From assembly GCA_000697055.1 (NCBI GenBank), contig JNDT01002392.1, positions 1 through 64,000 on the forward strand: a DNA stretch of 64,000 nucleotides. Reading direction: 5' to 3'. The notes beneath the pieces are model-generated. The model made no database searches and was not told the origin of the DNA. It was given only the letters and a program-made list of their open reading frames with translations. This document shows, one piece after another, positions 21,436 to 32,963 of the stretch (the stretch's first letter is position 1; the number at the start of each line of letters is the position of its first letter). Both the position numbers and the translations under genes were made by a program. This DNA is from Saksenaea vasiformis B4078. Lineage: Eukaryota; Mucoromycota; Mucoromycetes; Mucorales; Saksenaeaceae.

Positions 21436-23132
21436 ATGGACTGTTTGCGAAAAGATAGTGAATCGGCTATTTCTGTTAATGAACGCACCCATTTGCTAGC
21501 AAACCACGCTCCAGATCCCTCCGAATTTAGGTGGCTGTTATCAAAGAGTCTTCCTATTATCGGTACCTATTTGCTTCAAACTTCATTCCAAATGGCCTCC
21601 GTATTTACCCTCGGCCACATGGTAAATGATATAAAAGAAAAAAAAAACGATCAAAGTACCCTAAACTTTCTCCCAAAGGGGCCAACTGAATTGGGAGCCG
21701 CGGCGTTAGGATCGATGTTTGCTACTGTTTCGGCATTTAGTGTTAGCTATGGAGCGACGACCGCACTGGACACGCTATGTTCTCAAGCATGGACAGGTGC
21801 GGAAGACAAGACACTGTTAGGGGTCCATCTACAGCGAGCCTTATTGATTCTGGCTTTGATGTTTATGCCCATTGCCATCATATGGTGGCAGTCAACTGCA
21901 GTTCTGTTGTTTTTAAACCAGGACCCAGAACTGGCAGCTCTTGCAGGTAAAACAGATCTTCATAGACTAATTTTTTTTCTTTTTTTTCAGTGTGTGTGTT
22001 TTCATGTATTGTGGTCTGACAATTTTTGTTAGGTTTATTTCTGCGTTATTTTATTCTCGGTGCACCGGCCTATATTGCGTTTGAAGCGGTGAAAAAGTTT
22101 TTGCAGGCTCAGGGAATCATGCATGCATCTACCTATTGTCTTTTGATCGCATCACCTCTCAACTTCGCGCTTAACTACGTCTTGGTGTACTGTCAACCAT
22201 TTCAGTTGGGATTTATTGGAGCACCATTAGCCACTAGTCTAAGCTACTGGTTTTTACTTGTATTGCTTCTTCTCTACATCAAATATATCCAGGGCAGCGA
22301 GGCCTGGGGTGGATGGTCGCGGGAATGTTTGGAAGGTTGGTGGACCTTCTTGCGTTTAGCAATTCCCGGTATCTTTATGGTGTGCACAGAATGGTAAGGA
22401 AAATAATGAGAAATCACAAGCAGAAAGAAAAAAAAAGAAGAAGAAGAAGAAGAAAAATTCTCACATTTGCGGTAAATTTCCAGGTGGTGTTTTGAACTGG
22501 CTTCGTTGGCCGCTTCATACCTTTCCACTGTCGACTTGGCTGCACAATCCATTTTACTTACCACGGTCACGGCAACTTACTGTATCCCATTTGGTATCTC
22601 GATAGCTGCTTCCACGCGTGTTGGCAATGCACTTGGGGGACAGTCGGCGAAAAGAGCAAAAGCAGCTTCACAGATGGCTTTGTTATTTGCTGTTTCGTTT
22701 GGATTGCTGAATTCTGTTTTCTTCCTATTGACACGCTCAAGCTTCGGTTACATATTTACGCCAAAGAAGGAGGTGGTTGAGCGGGTAGCCAATATTTTGC
22801 CCGTTTGTTCGATTTTTCAAGTTGCGGACTGTCTGGCAGGCATCTGTGGTGGAGTTATTCGGGGTTTGGGTCGGCAGAAGATTGCGGCATGGATCAACAT
22901 TTTCGCGTACTATGTTGTAGCCATGCCCATTGCACTATGTTTGACATTTTACATGGACTGGGGACTGACAGGCATTTGGTCGGGCCTTTCGATCGCACTT
23001 TTCCTAGCCGCTTTAGGAGAATGTGTGTTTTTATCCATGATCAACTGGGATACCGAGGTCGCAAAAGCTCAGCAACGTGTCAAACAGGAGGAACTGGAGA
23101 TCCACGAGGAAAGCACACCGTTTCTTGCTTAA
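21436..23132 (+). CDS. MATE-family multidrug/toxin extrusion transporter
   Basis: MATE transporters export organic cations or other small molecules in exchange for H+ or Na+. The fungal type resembles yeast Erc1/YDR338C and probably acts at the vacuole or plasma membrane. Exons 21436-21621, 21679-21946, 22033-22393 and 22484-23132 give 487 residues with about twelve membrane segments. Conserved stretches seen: LPIIGTYLLQTSFQMASVF, GHM-GPTELGAAALG across intron 1, TALDTLCSQAWTG, GAPLATSLSYW, and AASTRVGNALGG in the second half. An acidic N-terminus carries ERTHLL; the C-terminus ends HEESTPFLA. Intron 1 is 57 nt with no stop, so an unspliced reading frame also exists, but splicing restores the family motif exactly. 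Confidence 0.92.
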
Positions 23133-23540
23133 ATGCCATTATTTGTCTCCCTAACCCATACATACATTCTTTGACTTTTTTTTTTCATATGTATATTTCA
23201 ATTCATCATCACCACCACACCCATTTTTCACAAGTTTAGACCTCCGGATGGTCCAAATCATTGTAACACAAAAAACATAAAAGATCTACTGTTACACCGA
23301 TTGCGTCTTCAGGAGCCAAACAAGTGGATTCATCTTGACGTTTCATCGGACCCTGGTTGACAGAACTCAGTTTGCTGTACGAACTGGCTAAAGCTCCATC
23401 CCCCCAGTTTGGTATGGTCCCTCACTGTTATGAGAACCTCGGGACTTTTTTTCTTAATTTCCTAAGTTCAAAGGCGTAACATAAACACAAAAATTTCTTT
23501 TCGGCGCCTTTTTTTTCTTTTTCTCTTTTTGGGTCATTTA
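23133..23540. other. Convergent 3' region
   Basis: Spacer between the ends of the MATE and GAR-domain genes. It has T-rich tracts and a (CAT/CAC)-rich patch near 23203-23222. No gene seen. Confidence 0.6.
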
Positions 23541-26500
23541 TTAGTTTCGCCAGCCAGATCTAGTAGTGGGAGTAGTAGCACGATGAGGAGGATGATGATC
23601 ATTGACAAACGACCGCACAACGACATCACTGGTCATTAAACTAGCATGTTCTAATAAAAACATTTCCAGATCTTGCCACCCACCACCAACACGTACAAGA
23701 ACTTTGTTTCGAGTGACCTTGTTTCCCGTCGTTGGTGTCCGTCGTTCTCGATCGGAGTAGTTCATCAATTTACACGTATACATTTTTTTGCCTCCTCCCA
23801 AAGAAGGACTTAATTCGTTACCAAAGTAATAACGACCACCACCATGAGGACCTTTTTGGCATTTGATTGCAATTGGACTAGCATTGACAATATTGGCAAC
23901 TTCGATATCTAATGGATCTTTGACATCCGGTAGATAGGATGGGTAATCATTAAATGCAATCTGCATCGCTGATCTATCGATCCCCTTTTCGTCGTCCTCC
24001 GAACAGTAGCCGCCGCGATGTCGAGCTGCTGTGCGTTGAGGCATAGGTGGTTGTCGAAATGGAGATCCGGCACGTTGCATCAAAGCTGGCGTTGAATGCT
24101 TTTTTCGCAACTGACGTTCCCAAGCCGCCTTTTGATTTTGAGATGGTGGTGATGGGCTATATGGCACGGATAAGAAGGAATTGGAAGATAAGTGGGATTC
24201 ATCTGAAGAATCGTTCGATGATACTACTTGCAAACCAACTTTGGATGGCAACGGTGGCACAGGTGGTGTCTGAAGCATCGATGAACGTGGCCTCGGTATC
24301 AGACTTGGTGAAGCTGCGCGGATATATCCACCTCGTTCGCTATTGGATGGGGTCTTCGGTCGCGGTATCATGGATGGTGTTCCCGTACGACGAACAGGCG
24401 ATGCAGCTCGACTCCGATCGGCATTAGGGTGCGGCAATAAAAAGGGCGGTTGTTGTTGATGATGGTGTTGCTGTTGGCGTCCGAGACTGCTCTTTGGGCG
24501 ACTGGGTAACGGTACAGGTGTCTGCGTTTTAGGACGTTGGTATCCAGGATTTGGGGTTTTTGATCGTGCAACGGGCGTTTTGGGTCGCAAATCGGTATTA
24601 CCTGACTGCGCTGGTGATCCTCGATCAACACTCTGTGCACGTTTTCGCATCGTGCTTTTCGTTGGCTTCATCCAGGATGCCTCTTTCTTATCCTCCGTGT
24701 TAGGAACCCGACTTTTTCGACCTGACACATCGTTGAATGGTTGGGACTTCCCGTTCGTGCGATCTTCACTTTTCCAAAGTGGATCAAGCATCGAAAAATC
24801 TTGTTTGTCTGTCTTTGTACTAGAACTCCAAGCAGGTCGAGTTGGAGTCTTGGTACGTCGTGCATGAGCAGCTGCTCGTTGTGAAGGTGATGAGGAACCG
24901 ACAGAGGATGAGTCGGACGAACTGGGACGTAGCATACTGGGAGGAGGAGGATTCCCACAGTTCGTGTCCCGCGTATACGAAAGCGGGCTGGCTGTGCGCT
25001 GAATCTTCCCATAATTAGATACAGGCGACCAGTTCTTTGATGAATAGTTATTTAAACTCGGCGTACCACTACGTGTTCGTCTGCTATCTTCATGATAAGA
25101 CCCGTTGGTTTGATTTTGTCTGGGAAGTGTACCCGACATTTTGTTTGCACTAGGACTTCGCGCGCGCGACTCTATTGTTTCGTATCCTAACGGCTCCGGC
25201 GTACGATAGCGTATTCCTTTCCAGTTACTGTGAGTCCGCTCACTATGCGCTTGCCAGGGAGAGCCACTCTGGGACTCATAGAATGACCTCACGGTTTCGG
25301 AAAGATCCCGTGCACGCAGTTCATCCATCACTTCCTTCAGCTGATTCCATCGTTGCACCATCGTCTGGTGCCGTCGCGTTGTCGAATTATCCCGACCAAC
25401 CCGGGAAGATATGCCACTACCTAACATAGCTAACATCCGATCGATAGATGGTGTATAGTATTTGTACTTGGCTTCAAAATTCTTCTCGACTGATTTTAGC
25501 TTTTCTCTATCAACGGGAGGTACTGATCCATTGGATCCAGTAGAAGAAGTGGATAGGATGGATGTATTTGACTTTGGTAATGTGCGAAGAATAGTTTTTG
25601 AAATCTTGTCAAACGTGCTCATAGCACCGTTCTGTGTAACTGAGTTCGTCTGAGATGCCTGCCAATCCCGCATTTGCTGAATGACAGAGAAACACTGCGA
25701 TACGGTTTTGTCAAGTCCATCAATCATCACATCGACCTGATCAGCAACTTGTCGAAACACGGCTAGCCAACGATCTTCCTTAATCTCATCCTTCAGCTCG
25801 TCAATTTCAATACGTAAACACTCCCACCGTTCTTGAACCATGTGATGTTTGCGTGCAAGAACGCCCGAGTCATCCTGGGGTGGCGAATTAGAGGTCATTC
25901 GGGTGTACACCTGCTCAACGTCGTTGAACAAAGGTTCAACTTTGCTGTCGATTTCCATTAGTATTTCCTCGTCTTTGCGTTGTAATGTTCGCTCCGTGTC
26001 ATTTGTGGTGGTGGTGGAGGCGGAAAAAAAACTACTGGTGGTGCTCAATGGTGAATTCAGATCCAGACTGCCGTCGACGGAGGATGGTGCAGGACAAGGC
26101 GGAACGATAGCCGCGGCATGTCTTCTCTCCTGAAACTGGAAGATCATAGTAGAGAGATCATCGACCTGCAACAGTATCTTCTCCATCAACATGGTTAGCT
26201 CTTTTCTTTCGTTTGCGTCGTCCATTTGTTTTTTCACCGAGTTCAGGAAATGCTGAAGACCTGACCATTCGGACTGGACCTTGGTGATAGACACCTTGGC
26301 CGCCATGCGTTTGATGGACAAGTCGGATTTAACTTCGTCGTCAAACTGATTGTCATACTTTTCTTCAATGACTTCGCCTACTTCGATCAGCATCGCTACC
26401 ATCGGCTCCATCCGTGCAATCGCCGACTCCAGCGGGTCTGTGTCTTTGACATCGGACGCGTCCTCCTTCACATTCTGTTCCAGAGTAAACATAGCTAAAT

Positions 26501-26738
26501 GGGCTGCTTCGAGCCATCGTGTCATCTTGTTCATAATAATCTCAAAACCTTCCATCACTTCTTCGAGAGTGAGAGATTCGTGCAGGTTTAGTAGATCGTT
26601 AATTTCTCGGTCAGGCACCTGCAAGACACTGAGACGATGAAATACCGTGTCTTCTTGTTGTATCGACAGAGATTGTTTCATAGTTGGTAGAGGTCCCAAC
26701 AAGTTTGAGGGCGGTTGAGGGCGAGTTAACACTGTCAT
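23541..26738 (-). CDS. GAR (Gas2-related) domain microtubule-associated protein with SxIP motifs
   Basis: A single exon encodes 1,065 residues. The C-terminal domain, about residues 950-1035, has the Gas2-related (GAR) signature: a Cys-containing start, RYYFG, MYTCKLM and KVLVRVGGGWQDLEMFLLEH. GAR domains bind microtubules. Upstream, SMIPRP (near 789) and SLIPRP (near 812) sit in Ser/Pro/Arg-rich sequence. They match the SxIP motif that recruits proteins to plus ends through EB1. Residues 1-500 are predicted helical, with spectrin-like or Kar9-like spacing (LQHFLNSVKK, RWECLRIEIDELKDEI). Residues 500-900 are basic, disordered and rich in SP/TP sites, as in CDK-regulated spindle or cortical proteins. 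A plus-end tracking role is inferred. Confidence 0.88.
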   Translation of the reverse strand: MTVLTRPQPPSNLLGPLPTMKQSLSIQQEDTVFHRLSVLQVPDREINDLLNLHESLTLEEVMEGFEIIMNKMTRWLEAAHLAMFTLEQNVKEDASDVKDTDPLESAIARMEPMVAMLIEVGEVIEEKYDNQFDDEVKSDLSIKRMAAKVSITKVQSEWSGLQHFLNSVKKQMDDANERKELTMLMEKILLQVDDLSTMIFQFQERRHAAAIVPPCPAPSSVDGSLDLNSPLSTTSSFFSASTTTTNDTERTLQRKDEEILMEIDSKVEPLFNDVEQVYTRMTSNSPPQDDSGVLARKHHMVQERWECLRIEIDELKDEIKEDRWLAVFRQVADQVDVMIDGLDKTVSQCFSVIQQMRDWQASQTNSVTQNGAMSTFDKISKTILRTLPKSNTSILSTSSTGSNGSVPPVDREKLKSVEKNFEAKYKYYTPSIDRMLAMLGSGISSRVGRDNSTTRRHQTMVQRWNQLKEVMDELRARDLSETVRSFYESQSGSPWQAHSERTHSNWKGIRYRTPEPLGYETIESRARSPSANKMSGTLPRQNQTNGSYHEDSRRTRSGTPSLNNYSSKNWSPVSNYGKIQRTASPLSYTRDTNCGNPPPPSMLRPSSSDSSSVGSSSPSQRAAAHARRTKTPTRPAWSSSTKTDKQDFSMLDPLWKSEDRTNGKSQPFNDVSGRKSRVPNTEDKKEASWMKPTKSTMRKRAQSVDRGSPAQSGNTDLRPKTPVARSKTPNPGYQRPKTQTPVPLPSRPKSSLGRQQQHHHQQQPPFLLPHPNADRSRAASPVRRTGTPSMIPRPKTPSNSERGGYIRAASPSLIPRPRSSMLQTPPVPPLPSKVGLQVVSSNDSSDESHLSSNSFLSVPYSPSPPSQNQKAAWERQLRKKHSTPALMQRAGSPFRQPPMPQRTAARHRGGYCSEDDEKGIDRSAMQIAFNDYPSYLPDVKDPLDIEVANIVNASPIAIKCQKGPHGGGRYYFGNELSPSLGGGKKMYTCKLMNYSDRERRTPTTGNKVTRNKVLVRVGGGWQDLEMFLLEHASLMTSDVVVRSFVNDHHPPHRATTPTTRSGWRN

Positions 26739-29700
26739 AATAAGAAGATAGCAGTGCTAAAAAAAATGCCATAGAGGGTCAACTGCTGCAATTTCTTTCA
26801 ACCCCTGTATCTTTTGTTCGCACCCACCTTTCGTTCTTTCTTTCTAAGCACACGGTGTTATATAAAACTGTCAATGAAAGGGAACTTAAACGTCGTATGT
26901 GTGCCAGTGAAGAAGGTGAATTCAATGGTAAAAATGCACAGGGTTAGATTAAAAGCTCATGCAACTAAGAAAAGGAAATAGAATTAGGGTATATTGTGCG
27001 TGTGGGTGGTGTAAGAGAGAAGGTGAGTGATGACCAAATGAACGGCAAAGTTCGACCAAGAACTAATCTGCCATGGGATGAAGAAGGAGAAGGGGAAAAG
27101 ACCAGCCAAAAGAGAAGTCTGAAAATACCAAGTTGCACAAGCATAGAGCGCGTGGCCTCACCTCTTTCTTCTCACTATTCACTCTATTCTGTCTGGCTGT
27201 CTGTCTCCTTTTGCTTGTCTGCAGCAGTAGGTTGCACAACGATACAAATATCATCGCACACAGTTTCTGCTGTCCCCTTTCCTTCACCCCTTTCTCCACC
27301 TGGACAGGCTCCTCACACTCCTTTACCTTCATAATACTAGCCGTTTATGTAGTTGACCTTCACAGTAAACTTGCCCAATGCGCTTCCATAGCTACCCCTA
27401 ACGGCATCATCAATTCTACGTTATGTCTCCTTGAATGTACTTGCGTTGACAAAAAGTACGTGGTCTGTGGTATCTATTATTGGAATTTCTATGTCTTTTT
27501 CAAACAAAAGGAGCAAGTATTTCAGTTATTTGACACAAGAACTAGGTGATATTTTTTGATCACTACTTTATCAGGCGTGGTAACCCTTTCATCGCATGAT
27601 GATTACTTATTTTTCTTCTTAAATAAGACAACGATGACATTCCATTTTTCCGAACTATGCAAGCTATTTGCTACAAAGCACGCCACTTCGTTTGAGAGTC
27701 GTAGAAAGGTCATAGTTCGGATGACTTCCCCGTGTACAATCTCCGGATAGATATTGGTTACACACGTTCATGGAACAAACGATATTACGGAAAGCCATAA
27801 ACGGTTATAGCAAGGAAAAAGGCCTTCACAGCTATATAGCCTTTTTGCCTACATATGTACTTCTTAATCAAGTTGGTATGTCGCGGTCTTGGTCCCACTG
27901 ACATTTATCGACCCCTAGGGCAATAAATGCCAATAATAACTTGTAACGTTTTAGACCTTGTTTCCTTAATTTGATTATTGCTCATATCGCACCATTACAA
28001 CACAAAACGGTACATCTTATTTGTCACATTCACAGCACATGTCACTATATTACGCCCACCCAAAGGAGGATATTATTCTTCAGTGTTTCAAATAACGCAA
28101 GTCCCTCCTTTCCCAAGGATAAAGCTTTCTGTTCTTATCTCACTTCTTTATCGGTGGCTTAAGAGATGCATCTCTCAAATATCAATGAGAAAGGAAATGA
28201 TGATCAAGTCGTCTGTTGCTCTGGCACATTCTAGCAGGCTTTTGCTTCACGGCGACCTCTTAACCTTATTTTTGTTAAAAGAACGATATAAATCAGCTCA
28301 TGAAAGTTGGTCATTTCAGTGAACTACTAGGAGATCGGTTACCTGTAATGTTCAAATTCCGTTTATCTACGCAATGAAAGCTGGTTCATCTTGGCGAAAT
28401 CCCGGCAACTGCAGATATCTATAGTGCCGTTAGAACAGCGTGAGAGATTAATATGCAAAATTACTACCTACCGGATCTATCTTGTTATTCTGAGCTATTT
28501 AAACTATTCAACGTTGACTCGAAATATGCTTTATGTTGGATGTAGTTCTTTTTTGTGCGCTGAACTCTTGAATCTTGCGTGGGAAGTAAACCTTTATGCA
28601 TCAACTCACAGTGCATTATGCCCATGCATTATTGGCTCCAGTGTCCGACGGCTTTAGATAGTGAGATGTGATGGACATTTAAAGGGACGCATAAATCCTT
28701 TCTTTGTTCGGCTCCGTTCCTTTCTTAACGCCCCAGGTACGTAGTTTAATAGGAATACGCGTCCAGGATTGCTCGTGCCTTTTTTACCTGTTATTTAGCC
28801 TGCAAGAACTCTATCCCGGACCATCTTTGGCTGTTGTGAAGCCCCTTGTTCACCACCAGCCAAGTAAATGTTGTCACGCGCAGCCTCACTCAACTTTCAC
28901 GACAGAACCTCGCCAGACGTTGTGTCGCTTCAAGTCCTCTGCACGGCGTTAACACCCAAACTGGCATTTATATCAGTATAATCTCCTCTGCCGCCCCCAT
29001 CGTGTCAGATGTGGGGCAGGCTGCTGCCATTGGGTAGCTATATCCCTCGGGGGTAAGTGAATTGGCACCAAAGTATCTTCTATTTACTAACGGTGAATGA
29101 ATTTTATGCCGCTTGAATGAATTTTGCGTCCATCTGGGGACCACGTTTGATGCAAGTCGAGTATTATTTTATCGCCAATTATATACTGATAACCGCATAT
29201 TTCATTCCCACCTCAGGGCAAACATGGCGCTCGATGGATGCAGAATTTACATAGAGTAGCGAATAAATTCATTCAATAGACAGTACGTTCAATAAACAGA
29301 AAACTCTAGGAGGTATCGGGTGTATAGATCAGAAACAAGTTATCTTGCGGCGTATGACATACGTAACGATTGGTTCCTTTCTTCTCAGCAACAGAATAGA
29401 ACCCCCTTAAGATTATGAACCATGACGGGTGCATAACCTTTAAACTCGCTATGATGAATCAACTTTCAGGCACTAGTGTGAGAAGATAAACACACGATGT
29501 CTAATAAACGTCATTGCTAAATGGCGTACTCAAAACGTTCCCCTTTTAGAAACTGTTTGTACATAAGACATCCTTTTGTGTAATGAATTCAAAATTGCTT
29601 CTGTATAACAACATAAATAAGAAGAGCACATGGATGAGAGTACATTTTTCTAAGGCACAGGAAGCTAACCATTTTCACCAACACTGCATATTTAACGATG

Positions 29701-30558
29701 ATCTGTCACTAGACAGACACGCTATGTCGATCATTTTTAACTTGTTCCAGGTATGAAAGTCATACCTTTGGTTTACGTTTTATAGAAATAGTTATCGAGC
29801 TACTTAACCGTGTGGAGGTCATCCCCATACAATATCCTAAGTGATAACTCTTTCCAGGTTAAATCAGATGGGTCAATGACAGAACGCTCAAATCGAGGTC
29901 GGCATCCATTTTCTTGGAAATCTGAATAACCACCCTTGCATCCGCCTGGAAAGTGATACCATGGTTTCAAAAGAAAAGCAGCTTTCTCTAAGTGAAATAT
30001 TTTAAGGTTAGTGTAGCAAACACTGATGCAGAGAAATCAAACAAAAAGATAAGGATGGTTTCCACCTTATCGCAATTATGTAGTACATATATGAACGAGA
30101 CTATGACAATAGCTGGATCCCGTTTTATCAATAAATAACGACACCGCTTTCAGTACCGTTTCCACGCAAATGGTCCTGGAATGATCAGCATTGATCATAT
30201 AAATCTATGCTCATTGTGTTATATGCAGAAAAATCGCCTGCATAACAACAGCTATGGGATACTCATATCTTAGTTTCTACCATCAATTGAATATGAATTA
30301 TTGCATAAAGTCCCCAGTGTGTCGTGATGATCACTCCAGGATAACGGCCGCTCAAATGCAAAATAGTTTCGAGTAACATTGCACTGCTGTAGATACAAGT
30401 CTCTTGTTACTCCACAACAAACATGCAGTACAGAAATGTATTAATGTTGTAACGTACTGGCATTTAATTCACGAAGGCAATTAAGCTACATACTGTTGTT
30501 TTCACCAAACATTGATGTTTAGGCATATGTACAAGTGTAGATTTCTACAATATTTTTT
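26739..30558. other. Gene-poor interval with one dispersed repeat
   Basis: Divergent spacer upstream of the GAR gene. Several open frames of 60-140 codons exist (for example 27133-27549), but they show no family features and are Ser/Cys/Leu-biased as expected for chance translation. The notable content is repeat copy A at about 28683-29290. Between 29.3 and 30.5 kb nothing was recognised. Confidence 0.5.
28683..29290. repeat. Dispersed repeat, copy A
   Basis: About 600 bp aligns collinearly, with divergence, to 55503-56095. Shared landmarks in order: GGGACGCAT, GTAAATGTTGTC versus AAATATTGTCGCG, CTTCAAGTCCTCTGCA, GGGGCAG, CTCGGGGGTAAGT, TTTACTAAC, TTTTATGC, GCCAATT, CTCAG, and GTAGCG. GGGACGCATAAAT at the left is echoed inverted (AATTTTGCGTC) at 29119-29129, which could be terminal inverted repeats of a small non-coding element. 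No ORF is shared. Confidence 0.75.
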
Positions 30559-32845
30559 TTATATCGGTGGCACCGAAGATGTATTACTACATGCCTGGGA
30601 TTCGACATTATTCGTTACGCTACTGTTAGGATTAGTGCCCGCTCGGGGAGGTATCTCACTGGTAGATCCAGTAGATGATGCTGACGAGTTATCAGTAAAA
30701 GCTCCTTGTCGTCTGATTTTTTCCATGAAGCCCACAACGCGAGCGAGGTCGAGATCTGGTGGATCGCTTTCAATGGCAAGTGTCAATGGCTCCACCAGCT
30801 CGTCAATTTTTTCAATTGGCAAGTTACAACATGCTGCAATTAGTCGTTTACACTGTAGCTCTTTCTCGGCAGATTGTGCCCGCAAGCGCTCTACCTCCAA
30901 GCACAAGTCCTCGCCGTTTTTCGCATAGGCATTAACGCGAGTCTCTAAGAGCTGTACATAGCGTTCCCGATCCTCAATATCAGATGGTACGTCAAACAGT
31001 GCGTCGATATCCTCATTTTCGTCGATACCGTCTAGTCTGCTTGGATTAATGGCATCACTCTCTTGTGTTAAACGTTGAAGTTCCATCCATTCAGACTGAA
31101 GTGCAACTTCGAGATTATGTAGTTTCTGTTGCGCTTCCGCTAACTGACGCGATTTTGCCTGACGTTCATCTAACTGTTTCCGCATTTCTTCCAATTGCTG
31201 TGTCACTGATGCAAGCTCATCCAAAACACGGCGTAATTCTTTCTCGCTTTCTGATAACTGCCCTCCGTACTCGTCATCGAGGCAATCTACAATTTTTTGG
31301 ACAGCTACAGAAAAACATAATCGCATTTAGACGTCTCCGTAGCTACACAAATCATCTTACTGGAAACAATTTCGCGTCCCCTTCGGCTTGGACCGTGTGG
31401 CCGAGTAGCATACAACGGTGTGGGTGTCAGTGAGGGCTGAGCTTTATTTGACTTGGATGATGAATAAGCATCTTGCTCCTACACAAAATTGGTAAGCTTA
31501 TAATACATCAGTCTGGATACAAACCTTTGAATCGTCTACTGCTTGGTAGTCCTCTGGCGTCAGCCCAAGATCGTTCTCAGTATGCATGCTTGCCCCAGCA
31601 TGGACAAGCAGCTCCACTATATCAGGACATTCCAAATTGGCAGCAATAGCTACTGCCGTGTCACCCGCGCTATCTTTCTGATCGATGGTGTGCTTCAAAT
31701 CGCTATGAGTGGCTATGAATTGTAGGACATTACTCATATAATACAAGGCTGCACTTCTACGACCGGGTGTTCCTGCTGTTACTGCGATGTGATGAAGTAC
31801 TGTCCGGTTTTTGTGATCTGTTACACTGATGGATTCACCAAGCATCTCCAAGATTTTTGGGAAGTACTCAGGGGATTCGTTGTCATGGCAGTTGGTCACC
31901 ATAACGCAGCGCATTAGCGGTGTTTCACCCGCATGGTTAGCAGAACGAATATCGGCATGGTTTGCTACTAAGAGGCGTGCTGTATTAAGTCTTGCCCATG
32001 CCGCGGCCATATGTAGTGCAGTATGACCATGCTCGTCAATCACTAGACCAATGTTTGGCTCAGCGTTGCCTACAGGGTCTTTCAGAAGGCGCATAACAGT
32101 ATTTGGTTCATCGGAGAGAAACAAGGTCATCAGAATACGTCGACAACGCTCGTCTGTTGAGATACTCGAAGAAGAACTTGCTATTTTGGTCGAAGCAGGG
32201 GAAGTCAACCTGGTCCTCTTACGGCTATGCTGTTCTTCGTGAGATACAGAAGGTGAATCTTGACGTTGCGATTGATGGCGTGCAGAAGAGGATAAATTTG
32301 TGGAACGGTATACAGGTGAAGATGCAACACTAAAATATGGTGAGGATGCTGGTGATGTATGAGAGGAAGGAGCAAGATGCTGAGATTCCACATGCTGTTG
32401 TTTGCGTAAAGCTGCGAATGCTTGCTCTTTTGTTGGCAGGTGATCTTCTTCATCGTCATTGCCATTGCCACTAATCTCAAAAGTAAACAGAGGTAGCAGT
32501 ATGTCTAGAACTCCATATCGTTGCGCGAGTTCTCGACCTTTATCGTATGGTATCCTGGTACAAGGCTCTGTCAATGTCTCGGTTTCATTTGTTCATCGCA
32601 ACTGTGATTTACCAAGTCCCTTGATATTTGCCGTAACCACCCTGCACTTTCTCATGTTCTCCTGTGAGGACTTCTTTTTCCAATATTTTTGTTCTCTTTC
32701 CTTTCTCGATTCCAGCAACTTTCAGGATCTGAGTAGCGTTCATGTAGGAATCTGCTCTTCTACGCATAACAGCGATTCCCTGCACGAGCATCTCAAAAAC
32801 TGGGACACCCGAATACACGGCAGAATATATGCTATTTGTTGACAT
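30559..32845 (-). CDS. MBP1: MBP1/RES-type APSES transcription factor (MBF DNA-binding subunit)
   Basis: This protein binds MCB (ACGCGT) elements and drives G1/S genes. Exons 32845-32613, 32554-31525, 31478-31361 and 31304-30559 join in frame to 708 residues. Residues about 1-95 are the KilA-N/APSES domain: [34 protein letters not shown], then [10 protein letters not shown] across intron 1 and [19 protein letters not shown]. Ankyrin repeats follow at about 200-345 ([45 protein letters not shown]). A long coiled coil and the C-terminal heterodimerisation region that contacts Swi6-type partners end the protein ([20 protein letters not shown]). The start at 32845 gives a normal-length N-terminus; upstream in-frame codons belong to the leader. 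Whether it is closer to Mbp1, Res1 or Res2 needs phylogeny. Confidence 0.93.
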
Positions 32846-32957
32846 GTAGTAATGTACGGCGATGAACGAACAAGTAGAAAAAAAAACAGAATATGTGTCG
32901 TCGGTGTGTGAGTGTAAAACAAGGAAGAGAAAGTGTGTGTGATACACGTCCTTCCTG

Positions 32958-32963
32958 ACGCGC
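32958..32963. promoter_or_regulatory. MCB-like ACGCG core upstream of the MBP1-type gene
   Basis: ACGCGC lies about 113 bp upstream of the ATG, in a short GC-rich patch (32950-32985) that stands out from its AT-rich surroundings. ACGCG is the core of the element bound by MBF, so autoregulation is possible. A six-base match can occur by chance. Confidence 0.35.

Noticed and set aside
24047..24427. Plus-strand frames across 24.0-26.6 kb
   Set aside because: Shadows of the single-exon GAR gene on the minus strand.
27133..27549. 138-codon plus-strand open frame upstream of the GAR gene
   Set aside because: Cys/Leu/Ser-biased composition from pyrimidine-rich DNA; no recognisable domain or supporting splice signals.
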